A stretch of DNA of 42,159 nucleotides from an uncultured Bacteriovoracaceae bacterium (GTDB taxonomy: Bacteria; Bdellovibrionota; Bacteriovoracia; Bacteriovoracales; Bacteriovoracaceae), in the NCBI GenBank assembly GCA_937923325.1, contig CAKZUQ010000007.1, forward strand, positions 1 to 42,159, given 5' to 3'. Of this stretch, positions 8,270-14,937 are shown one piece after another (position 1 is the stretch's first letter; each line of letters begins with the position of its first letter). A program made the translations under genes and the position numbers. The notes beneath the pieces are model-generated. The model saw nothing but the letters and a program-made list of their open reading frames with translations. It made no database searches and was not told the DNA's origin.

Positions 8270-9077
8270 ACGTGATCTAAATATATTGATTTTTTTGTGG
8301 AAATATAAAGTTGCCTCTTCAGCGATTTTACATGAGAAATTTTTAAGCAATATGAAATATAAATCAAGATATGAAAAACTTAGAAGATTAAAAAAGAAAA
8401 ACTTAATTTCTATTCGTTATAATTCAAATGGAACATTTCCTTTATGGGTACTTACCAAGAAAGGTTTTGACTGTATAAAAAGTTATATTCCAGAGCTAGA
8501 AAAGAAATATTTAATTTCTGAGTGCAGAAGACATGATTTTATTTGTTTAGCAACTCAACAAGGCCCATTTATAAATGAATATCCAAAAGATATTTTTGTA
8601 ACAACAGATCAAGAAATAAAATCGCTAGATAGGTCTCAATTACCAAGCTACCTTCCAACACACGATACGCGAAGACCTGATGGTTATTGGTACTTTAATA
8701 ATGGAACAAATATAAAACTTATGGCCCTAGAAGTAGAGTTAAATCAAAAATCAAAATCTATCTATGAATCTTACTCTCATTTTTATGGAAAATTTAAAAA
8801 GGATCAAAGATGTCTTTGGATTGTAAAAAGTGAAAAAATAGTAGACTCAATTCTAGAATCCTTTTATAAGTCACGACCAGAATACTATGTTCATAATTTT
8901 ATTTTTCTTGATGACATTTTAACTAAAGGTTGGGCCAGTTCTATTTACGCTGGGCCAGAGAGAAATAAAACCTTATCAAGTCTCTTTATAGAAAATAGCG
9001 AGGAAGTTGCGAGGAATTTTGGAGGAGTGGTCCACAATCCATTATTGCTTGACACTACACTAAGTTATGGATTTTAA
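8256..9077 (+). CDS. replication-relaxation family protein
   Basis: The protein has 273 residues. An N-terminal winged-helix region (KRDLNILIFLWKYKVASSAIL, then YEKLRRLKKKNLISI and VLTKKGFD) precedes an alpha/beta domain with RRPDGYWYF and LMALEVELNQKSKSIY, the (R)PDG...E.E.. pattern of the Replic_Relax family found beside FtsK-like genes on mobile elements. In-frame TTG/ATG codons at 8232/8235 exist, but the ATG at 8256, with GAGAA upstream, is preferred. The family's biochemical role is not well defined; it may act in plasmid-like replication or mobilisation. Confidence 0.7.
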   Translation: MKDNKRDLNILIFLWKYKVASSAILHEKFLSNMKYKSRYEKLRRLKKKNLISIRYNSNGTFPLWVLTKKGFDCIKSYIPELEKKYLISECRRHDFICLATQQGPFINEYPKDIFVTTDQEIKSLDRSQLPSYLPTHDTRRPDGYWYFNNGTNIKLMALEVELNQKSKSIYESYSHFYGKFKKDQRCLWIVKSEKIVDSILESFYKSRPEYYVHNFIFLDDILTKGWASSIYAGPERNKTLSSLFIENSEEVARNFGGVVHNPLLLDTTLSYGF

Positions 9078-9112
9078 AGACAGAATATAAATAAATTCAA
9101 AAGTCTCAAAGG

Positions 9113-9145
9113 CCAATTGTATAGGCATATAACCTTATAAATTGG
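9113..9145. repeat. imperfect inverted repeat between transfer and accessory genes
   Basis: CCAATT (9113-9118) and AATTGG (9140-9145) enclose TATAGG and CCTTATA, giving a 33-bp imperfect hairpin in the only sizeable gap of the operon. It has no T-run, so it is not a standard terminator. It could be an attenuator or part of an origin of transfer. Confidence 0.4.
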
Positions 9146-9186
9146 TCTTAATACGAAATTTTATACTAATACGGAGAAAATACTAC

Positions 9187-9582
9187 ATGAAAAAATACAC
9201 TATAAATCTATTAATCCTTTTGATGCTTACAAGTTGTGCAAGTATGAAAGAAAGCCTTGTAACAGGTGTTGGAGTTGGAGCAATAACAGGTGCAACTCTT
9301 GGCAATGCTCATGAAAGTGGCAAAAATAGAAACAAGTCAACACGCAATGGAGCTGCGATTGGTGCATTATTAGGAGCAGGACTTAGCTATTTAATTCATA
9401 AAACAAAACATAAAAATGACTCAATAAAAGTACAAAAGGAAATAAAATCATCTAATGATATTCCTTACCTAACGCAACCAAAAATTAAAAGAATTTGGGT
9501 TAAAGATAGGGTTTCAGGTAAGCGATTTGTAAAGGGTCATTGGGAGTACATCATTGAAGATCAAAGCCAATGGAGTCAGTAA
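9187..9582 (+). CDS. small lipoprotein with glycine-zipper region
   Basis: The protein has 131 residues from the ATG at 9187, chosen for the GGAG eight bases upstream and because it gives a clean lipoprotein signal peptide ending LMLTSC (Cys17). Next comes an Ala/Gly-rich hydrophobic stretch (residues about 24-65, TGVGVGAITGATLG and NGAAIGALLGAGLSYLI) of the glycine-zipper type. The tail has KRIWVKDRVSGKRFVKGHWEY, seen in cell-envelope lipoproteins. It may serve as the VirB7/TrbK-like outer-membrane partner of the secretion channel, but that is inferred from context. Confidence 0.65.
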   Translation: MKKYTINLLILLMLTSCASMKESLVTGVGVGAITGATLGNAHESGKNRNKSTRNGAAIGALLGAGLSYLIHKTKHKNDSIKVQKEIKSSNDIPYLTQPKIKRIWVKDRVSGKRFVKGHWEYIIEDQSQWSQ

Positions 9583-10010
9583 TGAATGAAATTAAAAAGA
9601 CAATCAAAGTTAGAAAAGACTCAAATCGTTTAAGACTATCTAATGAAGTTATGGAGAAGGCCAATAAATGGCTTTCTCAACTAGAGACTGAGTTTAACGG
9701 AATGTTAAATTTAAAAAAGAATGACCTCATTAATTTTCTTTTAGAAGAATATGACAATAATCTTTCTCAAAATCTTATGGAGAAAATTAAAGAAAAGAAA
9801 TTAACGGACAAACAAAAAGCAAAATGGATTTATCAAAAATTTTTAGATGCAGAAAAACAAGGTCTTAAACTGAATTTAAACGATCTTATCAAAACAGCTC
9901 AATCACCTTCAAAAAGAAAAAGAAAAGCTCGCAAAACTAAAAATACAGCACTTACAAGCACCGAAAATAACGACTCTCAAAACAACAATTTATCTAATAA
10001 TAACAATTAG
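9582..10010 (+). CDS. basic accessory protein of the integrated element, unknown
   Basis: The ATG at 9582 overlaps the previous stop (TAATG) and has GGAG six bases upstream, so it is preferred over the ATG at 9570. The 142-residue protein begins KKTIKVRKDSNRLRLSNEVMEKANKWL, which resembles a ribbon-helix-helix or relaxosome-accessory N-terminus. It then has helices and ends with a Lys/Arg-rich patch (SKRKRKARKTKN) and a low-complexity Asn/Ser tail. DNA binding is plausible. No family identified. Confidence 0.5.
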   Translation: MNEIKKTIKVRKDSNRLRLSNEVMEKANKWLSQLETEFNGMLNLKKNDLINFLLEEYDNNLSQNLMEKIKEKKLTDKQKAKWIYQKFLDAEKQGLKLNLNDLIKTAQSPSKRKRKARKTKNTALTSTENNDSQNNNLSNNNN

Positions 10011-10045
10011 TTACTTTGTTTTTTCTACTTGATTTTGGGGTCTAA

Positions 10046-10270
10046 ATGTTAGAAACTAAAGTTAGTTGTGAGGGGCAAATGCCCCATCACAACGTGCTCT
10101 TTGACAAGTTAATATGGACGATAGATGAGGTATGTTTATTTACAACATACAAGAAAGGTACGATCTATAACTTAGTAAGTAATGGATCAATACCATACAG
10201 AAAATGTGGCAAACGACTTTTTTTTGTTCCTAGCGAGATTCTTTCTTGGTTAAAAGGAGAATCACGATGA
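10046..10270 (+). CDS. excisionase-like helix-turn-helix protein, element 1
   Basis: The protein has 74 residues and an HTH_17/MerR-type fold: WTIDEVCLFTTYKKGTIYNL, then GSIPYRKCGKRLFF and VPSEILSWL. Such proteins act as recombination directionality factors (Xis) or regulators. The ribosome binding site is GGGG seven bases before the ATG. The gene overlaps the integrase start by four bases (ATGA). A homologue with the same LFDN/K..WT..D layout precedes the second integrase at 19471. Confidence 0.8.
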   Translation: MLETKVSCEGQMPHHNVLFDKLIWTIDEVCLFTTYKKGTIYNLVSNGSIPYRKCGKRLFFVPSEILSWLKGESR

Positions 10271-11481
10271 GCATAAAAGGTTATAAAAAATTAAAAGGCT
10301 CAGTAGGTATTTATAAGCACGAGACAACTGGCAACTTCATGGCCCGAAAAAAATTAGATGGAAAAGTTGTTCAAGAAACTTTCAACTCTCTTTTTGAGGC
10401 CAAAAATTGGAGAAAAAAATTCAACGGTGTTTCAATTGAGGAAGATCAATCTAACTGCTCAACTCTAAAAGAAGTTTGGCAAACAATGCAGAAAGTACAT
10501 TTTCCAACACTTGCAACTAGCACTAAAACAATCTGGAAAAGACGTTATGAACCTTGGAAGTCAATAGAACACTTACCTATGGATAAAATAACACCTTCAA
10601 AGATTACAAGTTGGGTTAATAAGTTAGTTGAATATTACAAATCTGATTTTTATCAAAACTCAGGACGTGGCCGTGCTTCAAGATGCAATCTTAATAATGA
10701 ATTAAATATGTTTGTAACAATTTTTAACTGGTACAAAGAAAGTGAAGAATTTGAAAAAGAAGCTCTACACTTAACAAGTCCAATAAAAAGAAAACATAAA
10801 AAATTAGGATTTATTAAGCCTGTACCTGATAAGAAGAAACAAATTTCTCTTGAAGATGCATATTTGTTTTTTGAATACCTAAAACCATTATACAAGGATT
10901 TGGCCATGATGCAGTTTTTTACTGCTGGCCGTGTGGGAGAAACAGCTGGCCTTCAATGGTCAAATATTGATCTCAAAAATCGACGTATGATTATAAAGCA
11001 TACTTGTGTTTGGTGCATGATTAATAAGACATTTTTGGAACTAAAACCTTTTCCTAAAAATAAGGAACCTAGACCTTGTTATATCACTGATGAGATCATG
11101 GATATTCTTATGAGAAGAAAAGCTTTTAAAATCCCTAATAATGACTATGTTTTTCATGTAGAAGGCCTACCGATTAACTACGCAACAGTACAGCTAAACT
11201 ATAGAGAAGCCCAAAGAAAAAGCGGAGTACCCTATTCAGGAACTCATATTCTCAGGCATGGAATGGCAAAGCTTGCTCGTAAAGTTGGAGGTGGCCTCGA
11301 TGCAGTAATTGCAATGACTGGACACAAAGATATCAAATTAGCCGACCACTATTCCAAATGTGATGAAGATGATCAAAAAGAAGTTGCAGAAAAAATTATG
11401 CAACATATTCGTGAACAAAAAACTCAGCACAATACAGAAAATGTCATTTCTTTATTTGGAAATAGAAGAAAAGTTAATTAA
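10267..11481 (+). CDS. tyrosine recombinase/integrase of element 1
   Basis: The protein has 404 residues from the ATG at 10267, which has AAGGAG upstream and overlaps the xis-like gene. The C-terminal catalytic domain shows Arg222 (AGRVGE), His327 and Arg330 (HILRHG), His353 (GHKDIK) and the nucleophile Tyr362 (DHYS), the full tyrosine-recombinase set. The N-terminal part (KGSVGIYKHETTGNFMARKK) resembles an arm-binding domain, followed by a SAM-like core-binding domain. A CVWC pair lies in the catalytic domain. The 18-bp core site begins 76 bases after the stop. It is clearly homologous to the integrase at 19684. Confidence 0.93.
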   Translation: MSIKGYKKLKGSVGIYKHETTGNFMARKKLDGKVVQETFNSLFEAKNWRKKFNGVSIEEDQSNCSTLKEVWQTMQKVHFPTLATSTKTIWKRRYEPWKSIEHLPMDKITPSKITSWVNKLVEYYKSDFYQNSGRGRASRCNLNNELNMFVTIFNWYKESEEFEKEALHLTSPIKRKHKKLGFIKPVPDKKKQISLEDAYLFFEYLKPLYKDLAMMQFFTAGRVGETAGLQWSNIDLKNRRMIIKHTCVWCMINKTFLELKPFPKNKEPRPCYITDEIMDILMRRKAFKIPNNDYVFHVEGLPINYATVQLNYREAQRKSGVPYSGTHILRHGMAKLARKVGGGLDAVIAMTGHKDIKLADHYSKCDEDDQKEVAEKIMQHIREQKTQHNTENVISLFGNRRKVN

Positions 11482-11485
11482 AATA

Positions 11486-11517
11486 GTGAGTATGGGTGAG
11501 TATTTGTAATCTCACCC
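11486..11517. repeat. repeats at the right end of element 1 (possible integrase arm sites)
   Basis: GTGAGTAT occurs at 11486-11493 and again at 11496-11503, 10 bp apart. GGGTGAG (11494-11500) is the inverted match of CTCACCC (11511-11517). The cluster lies between the integrase stop and the core att site. It may serve as arm-type binding sites, or partly as a transcription stop, though no T-run follows. Confidence 0.45.
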
Positions 11518-11557
11518 TAAATTTTAGTAATAATATTAACAAGTTAGGTGTCATATT

Positions 11558-11575
11558 CCAGAACTACCCGAAGTC
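11558..11575 (+). other. attachment-site core at the junction of elements 1 and 2
   Basis: ccagaactacccgaagtc is identical over 18 bp to 20987-21004, codons 2-7 of mutM. It marks where element 1 ends and element 2 begins. The bases on both sides differ from those at the mutM copy, as expected for recombination within the 18-bp core. Confidence 0.88.
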
Positions 11576-11576
11576 A

Positions 11577-11716
11577 GCTTACCTAATTTTTAACCATAAG
11601 AATTTTAGTCGGTTAACAATGATAGAGGGACTCTCCTCGTTTCCAACTTTACTTTTACTTACTTGATAAATTATTGAATTACTTTTTGTGGGGCTTACTG
11701 TGCTTACGTAGCTTAC
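11577..11716 (+). repeat. GCTTAC repeats at the left end of element 2 (integrase arm sites)
   Basis: GCTTAC occurs at 11577-11582, just after the core, and then at 11693-11698, 11702-11707 and 11711-11716, exactly 9 bp apart. The right end of the same element has two copies at 20916-20931 in a similar GGGGCTTAC...GTGCTTAC context. The rest of the 11482-11712 interval shows no gene. Confidence 0.65.
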
Positions 11717-12546
11717 AGATCACCACGAATCTCAAAAACTTCTTTCGCAGTCAATGTTGTTAACTTGTAATTAGAGGAATCAATTCTCTTCGGAACTTTT
11801 TCCAAGGGAAGATCGTCGTCAATTTTTAGATAGCAATTACTATTTTCAAAAGTTAATGGGAATACTGCCAAGCAATCTTTCTTTGTTGATTTTGAATTGT
11901 ATAAAACGCCATTGATTCCAGCCTCATAAAGGATATGTCCAAATATTTGTCCATTAAAAGGAGAATCAAAAAGCATATACTGGCTTCTCCAATCCTTTTC
12001 CATCATCGAGTCAAAAAGTGGTTTTGCCGTAACTGCGACAGAAGGGTTTGCTAACCCTAACTTCTTGGCATCGCTTTTTAAAGCAGGACTGACTTTAAAG
12101 GACTTGGTTAAATTTACAAATTTGGCTATGTTCTTACTGTTCTTTAGCTCGAATACTGTTTCAAGTTCTCCACTTAACGAGACTATTGTTTCTGATTGAG
12201 GATTGGATAATGCCAATTCTTGTGCTGATAATGGAGCATCACTAGCTTGTAATTCTTGACCTAATGTTTCTTGTAGAGCGGTGTCTTTATCAGAAGCTAA
12301 ATACAAAGCAGGAAATGGGCCAAAGTTACTTCCAATATCCTCACCATAGTTAAAACGTCCACTCATCTTTAAACTGCCAACACAGGATAAAGGATGTAAC
12401 GAATATTTATACTTAACTGCACGTTGCCAGTTTGTGACCTGATAGTTTCTTAATACTTTTTCAAGTAAGACTTCATTTAACTGATCTTTGATTTTATCAC
12501 GTTGAATTGCCAACTCACTATAATAGTCCCAGTGATACTTTATCAA
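11713..12546 (-). CDS. RES-domain toxin (frame broken by upstream amber codon)
   Basis: RES toxins degrade or modify NAD+. The core is visible as VGSLKMSGRFNYGED followed by PALYLASDKDTALQE, the R..GRFN...ALYLA..ETA.E pattern of the family. The protein also has an N-terminal helical extension and a long C-terminal part (277 residues from the TTG at 12546; typical RES toxins are shorter). The same frame continues upstream through a single TAG (12607-12609) to an ATG at 12696 that overlaps the antitoxin stop. The original toxin was therefore probably 327 residues. As it stands, translation needs readthrough or weak reinitiation at TTG 12546, so the toxin may be silenced. Confidence 0.8.
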   Translation of the reverse strand: MIKYHWDYYSELAIQRDKIKDQLNEVLLEKVLRNYQVTNWQRAVKYKYSLHPLSCVGSLKMSGRFNYGEDIGSNFGPFPALYLASDKDTALQETLGQELQASDAPLSAQELALSNPQSETIVSLSGELETVFELKNSKNIAKFVNLTKSFKVSPALKSDAKKLGLANPSVAVTAKPLFDSMMEKDWRSQYMLFDSPFNGQIFGHILYEAGINGVLYNSKSTKKDCLAVFPLTFENSNCYLKIDDDLPLEKVPKRIDSSNYKLTTLTAKEVFEIRGDL

Positions 12547-12606
12547 AGCATCGTTTCTTTTCTTTTGTTCTTTAAGCTGAGTTAATGAGAATTGATCTAA
12601 GACGAT

Positions 12607-12696
12607 CTACTTTTTAGACGATTTACCAATGTTCTGTTTTGGAAGTGAATTATGAAAAAATGGGCTCTTTTTATTCTTCCCCTTACCTTTTCCCAT
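12607..12696 (-). pseudogene. detached N-terminus of the RES toxin (29 codons, then TAG)
   Basis: The ATG at 12696 shares its A with the antitoxin TAA (TAATG). It opens a 29-residue, very basic reading frame (MGKGKGKNKK at the start, GKSSKK at the end) that stops at TAG. The stop is in frame with the toxin ORF, and the 20 codons between TAG and the TTG at 12546 are open. This is most simply the original toxin start cut off by one nonsense change, for example AAG or CAG to TAG. It could instead be a coupling leader peptide. Confidence 0.6.
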
Positions 12697-13085
12697 TACT
12701 CTGCTTGATTCTCATCTAGTGCGGTTTGAATAAACTTATACAGCTTTTTAAAACGGCCTAATCTAATCATGTCCTTTGGAGCAATACTTCCCAGCATGGG
12801 GTTTGGCATTTGGAACCAAAGCATTGTCTTTTCTTGGTTATTGAAATAGCTCGCAACAAGGTTAATTGCAATGGCCCATTCCTGAATACGCTCTTGAAGT
12901 TCCTTGGGAATCTTCTTGTCATACCTTACTGATGATTTAGGTACATTTGTAGCAACAGAAACATCCTCTTTTCTAAATTTCAGAAAATCGACTGCCTTTT
13001 TGTAATCAGGTTGTGTCCCCTTAAAAAATCCAATCGGATCAGTTTGAGGAACATTTCCAAATAATGCTTGAGCTGTTGATGTCAA
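12696..13085 (-). CDS. Xre/MbcA/ParS-type antitoxin
   Basis: The protein has 129 residues. The C-terminal toxin-binding domain (DUF2384 type) reads MLWFQMPNPMLGSIAPKDMIRLGRFKKLYKFI, matching the W...PN..L.G..P.D....GR pattern (shown here in part). An HTH-like region at residues 40-75 would bind its operator. The start is TTG at 13085, with a strong GGAGGT (minus strand, 13092-13097) six bases upstream. It precedes and overlaps the RES frame, the standard antitoxin-first order of RES-Xre modules. It probably represses its own promoter through the repeats at 13145-13199. Confidence 0.85.
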   Translation of the reverse strand: MTSTAQALFGNVPQTDPIGFFKGTQPDYKKAVDFLKFRKEDVSVATNVPKSSVRYDKKIPKELQERIQEWAIAINLVASYFNNQEKTMLWFQMPNPMLGSIAPKDMIRLGRFKKLYKFIQTALDENQAE

Positions 13086-13144
13086 AATAGTACCTCCATA
13101 ATTACCCCCTAAGATACCTATCGGATCTTAGGAGCCATTACCTT

Positions 13145-13199
13145 ACCATAATTAAACCACATTTCTACCACATTTATTCCATTATACCATATTTTACCA
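13145..13199 (-). promoter_or_regulatory. promoter with helically phased ACCA repeats (antitoxin operator)
   Basis: ACCA (TGGT on the coding strand) recurs at 13145, 13156, 13167, 13186 and 13196, with TCCA at 13178. The first four are exactly 11 bp apart, one helical turn. A TATAAT -10 box for the minus strand lies at 13181-13186, inside the array; no good -35 box is seen. The arrangement suits cooperative binding of the antitoxin or toxin-antitoxin complex. Confidence 0.55.
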
Positions 13200-13278
13200 T
13201 GTATAATAAATTCAGTGACTTGAAGGTGTATTGTCCGATTTTTCAATAAGTTGGCTTTTGTGAGGTTTAAAGAAATAC

Positions 13279-13304
13279 AAAAAAGGGAGCACTAAGGCTC
13301 CCCC
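13279..13304 (-). terminator. rho-independent terminator of the HK-RR-secreted protein operon
   Basis: On the minus strand GGGAGC pairs with GCTCCC (13285-13302) around a six-base loop, followed by six T. It lies 15 bases after the stop of the secreted protein gene. Nothing else is seen in 13205-13279. Confidence 0.85.
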
Positions 13305-13319
13305 ATCTAATATATCTAA

Positions 13320-14201
13320 TTACTTCTTTTTTCTTTCAATCCCTGCAAACTTAATCTTAGTCTCTACCAGAAAGCAATCATTATACTTTCTAACTTTTTG
13401 ATCGAAGTCTGTAGTCTTGTAAAACTTTAACTTCTTCTTAACTGTTCTCTCTCCATTTAAAAGGATTCGTCCGTGCCCAAATGTTGATTCATGCGAACTT
13501 GTTTTTTGAGTGTTACCAACCTTGAAGTCAATTCTGTAGCCTAGGTCAGGTGTTCCCCATGCTTGGTAATCAACGGCCATATACAATGGGATAGGCTCTT
13601 TAACGCTTCCTTTTGTGCTGAAACTATTAGAGAAAGATCCATCTCTCCATTTAGCAGTCCATTTACCTTTATCACGCCCCTTAGGAGTATTTCTTAATTC
13701 TTGAATATCATAGTGGTTCTCATCCGCAGAATTGATCCAAACTTCACTTTTGATTGGCTCACGATACTCAGTATCTAGTTGATAAGTCCATCTTCCATCA
13801 TACATCACAGAATAAGAATCTTTTCCAAGTGTTCTTTTGCTCTTACCAAGAAATAATCTTGAGATTGTTCCGTCGTTATGAAATGCCTTAGAAAATACAA
13901 GTCCAGTACCTTTACAGTATGCTTCTTCTTTTCTACCAGTTGCAAATTTAATAGCCTTCTCAAGATCGTCACTGGACTTAACACCACTATAATCTAAATA
14001 GGACTTATAAATATCTTCAAACAATGGATGATCATTAGAAATATCGCCAAGAACATCTTCAAGAATAACCTTAGCTTTCTCAGTGTTTTGCTCAACTTTT
14101 TGGGCATCCATAGCATCTTGGTAACGGTGTGTAATATCTAGTCCGTTAGCAAATACGTTCATTGTTAGGGCAGTTAATGTAAATGTAATCATCTTTCTCA
14201 T
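13320..14201 (-). CDS. putative secreted protein linked to a two-component system
   Basis: The ATG at 14201 is chosen because GAGGAG lies seven bases upstream. It gives a 293-residue protein with a signal peptide (ITFTLTALTMNVFA, cleavage near residue 19). A helical region of about 70 residues follows, then a beta-rich domain with many Trp, Tyr and Gly (for example SVMYDGRWTYQLDT, KWTAKWRDGSF, DYQAWGTPDLGYRIDF). I recognise no family. It is the last gene after the kinase and regulator genes, has its own copy of the direct-repeat box upstream, and is probably the regulated output or a sensor partner. Confidence 0.65.
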   Translation of the reverse strand: MRKMITFTLTALTMNVFANGLDITHRYQDAMDAQKVEQNTEKAKVILEDVLGDISNDHPLFEDIYKSYLDYSGVKSSDDLEKAIKFATGRKEEAYCKGTGLVFSKAFHNDGTISRLFLGKSKRTLGKDSYSVMYDGRWTYQLDTEYREPIKSEVWINSADENHYDIQELRNTPKGRDKGKWTAKWRDGSFSNSFSTKGSVKEPIPLYMAVDYQAWGTPDLGYRIDFKVGNTQKTSSHESTFGHGRILLNGERTVKKKLKFYKTTDFDQKVRKYNDCFLVETKIKFAGIERKKK

Positions 14202-14238
14202 TCTTAATCTCCTCGATAAGTGATTTGTTATTAAAACC

Positions 14239-14294
14239 ATTATCGACTGTCTCTATCCCCACAATTTCACGGTCATGTCATGGTTTTGTCATGA
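14239..14294 (-). promoter_or_regulatory. putative response-regulator box and promoter of the secreted protein gene
   Basis: TCATGTCATGG, five bases, TCATGA (14273-14294) matches 16397-16418 at 18 of 22 positions with identical spacing. On the coding strand CATGA repeats are 11 bp apart, as in OmpR/PhoB sites. A GATAAT -10 candidate lies at 14239-14244 on the minus strand. The box overlaps the last codons of the regulator gene. Confidence 0.5.
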
Positions 14295-14937
14295 ACCGAT
14301 AGCCTAAACCTCTCACCGTTACTAAGTGATCTTTTCCAATCTTTTTTCTAAGACCTAAGATGAAATTATCTACTGTACGATCTGTGCCATCATAAGAACT
14401 TCCCCATACTGCAGAAATGATCTGTTCTCGATTAACAACCTGACCATCTCGTTTTAATAAAAACTCTATTAACTTTATCTCTTTTCCTGAAAGTTCAATC
14501 GCTGAGTTCGATTTTCTTAATGTTGAAGTTTTAAGACTGTAAGTAAACTCTCCAAATACGACTTCTTCTTTAATTGAAGAACCTAACTTGCGATGAACCC
14601 TCGCAAGTAACTCCTCTAGTGCAAAAGGTTTTTCCATATAATCATCCGCTCCTAATTTAAGGCCACGAACTTTATCTTGAGTTTCAACTCGTGCAGAGAG
14701 AACAATTATTGGGATCGAATTTCCTTCACCTCTTAACTCTGAAATGACTTCAAAACCATTCATAAAAGGCATCATAATGTCTAAGATGATCAAATCAGGT
14801 GCTACAGTTTTTGCAAGATAAACACCATCCTCTCCATCAAATGCCTGTTCGACGATGAAGGACTCAGCCTCTAGTGCTTTTTTGAGACCTAATTGAATAT
14901 TCTCATCATCTTCAACGATAAGTATTTTATGACTCAT
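14278..14937 (-). CDS. OmpR/PhoB-family response regulator
   Basis: The protein has 219 residues. The receiver domain (1-120) has the acidic pair Asp10-Asp11 and the phospho-acceptor Asp53 in LIILDIMMP. It also has the switch region PIIVLSAR and the Lys of DDYMEKPF. The C-terminal winged helix (about 125-217) reads LSGKEIKLIEFLLKRDGQVV, then DRTVDNFILGLRKKIG and VRGLGYRF, typical of Trans_reg_C. It overlaps the kinase gene by 11 bases. The likely targets are the two matching 22-bp boxes upstream of the kinase and secreted protein genes. Confidence 0.93.
   Translation of the reverse strand: MSHKILIVEDDENIQLGLKKALEAESFIVEQAFDGEDGVYLAKTVAPDLIILDIMMPFMNGFEVISELRGEGNSIPIIVLSARVETQDKVRGLKLGADDYMEKPFALEELLARVHRKLGSSIKEEVVFGEFTYSLKTSTLRKSNSAIELSGKEIKLIEFLLKRDGQVVNREQIISAVWGSSYDGTDRTVDNFILGLRKKIGKDHLVTVRGLGYRFMTKP

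Noticed and set aside
7869..8367. Minus-strand ORFs opposite the FtsK-like and replication-relaxation genes
   Set aside because: Leu/Phe/Ser-rich shadows of conserved plus-strand genes; no independent signals.
12541..12546. TTG at 12546 as the natural start of the RES toxin
   Set aside because: Rejected as the ancestral start: the frame continues in phase through one TAG to an ATG coupled to the antitoxin stop. It was kept only as a possible residual start.
13141..13200. CRISPR-like array in the ACCA repeats
   Set aside because: Repeats are only four bases with 7-bp gaps and no cas genes; the spacing fits an operator. No CRISPR array is seen anywhere in the window.
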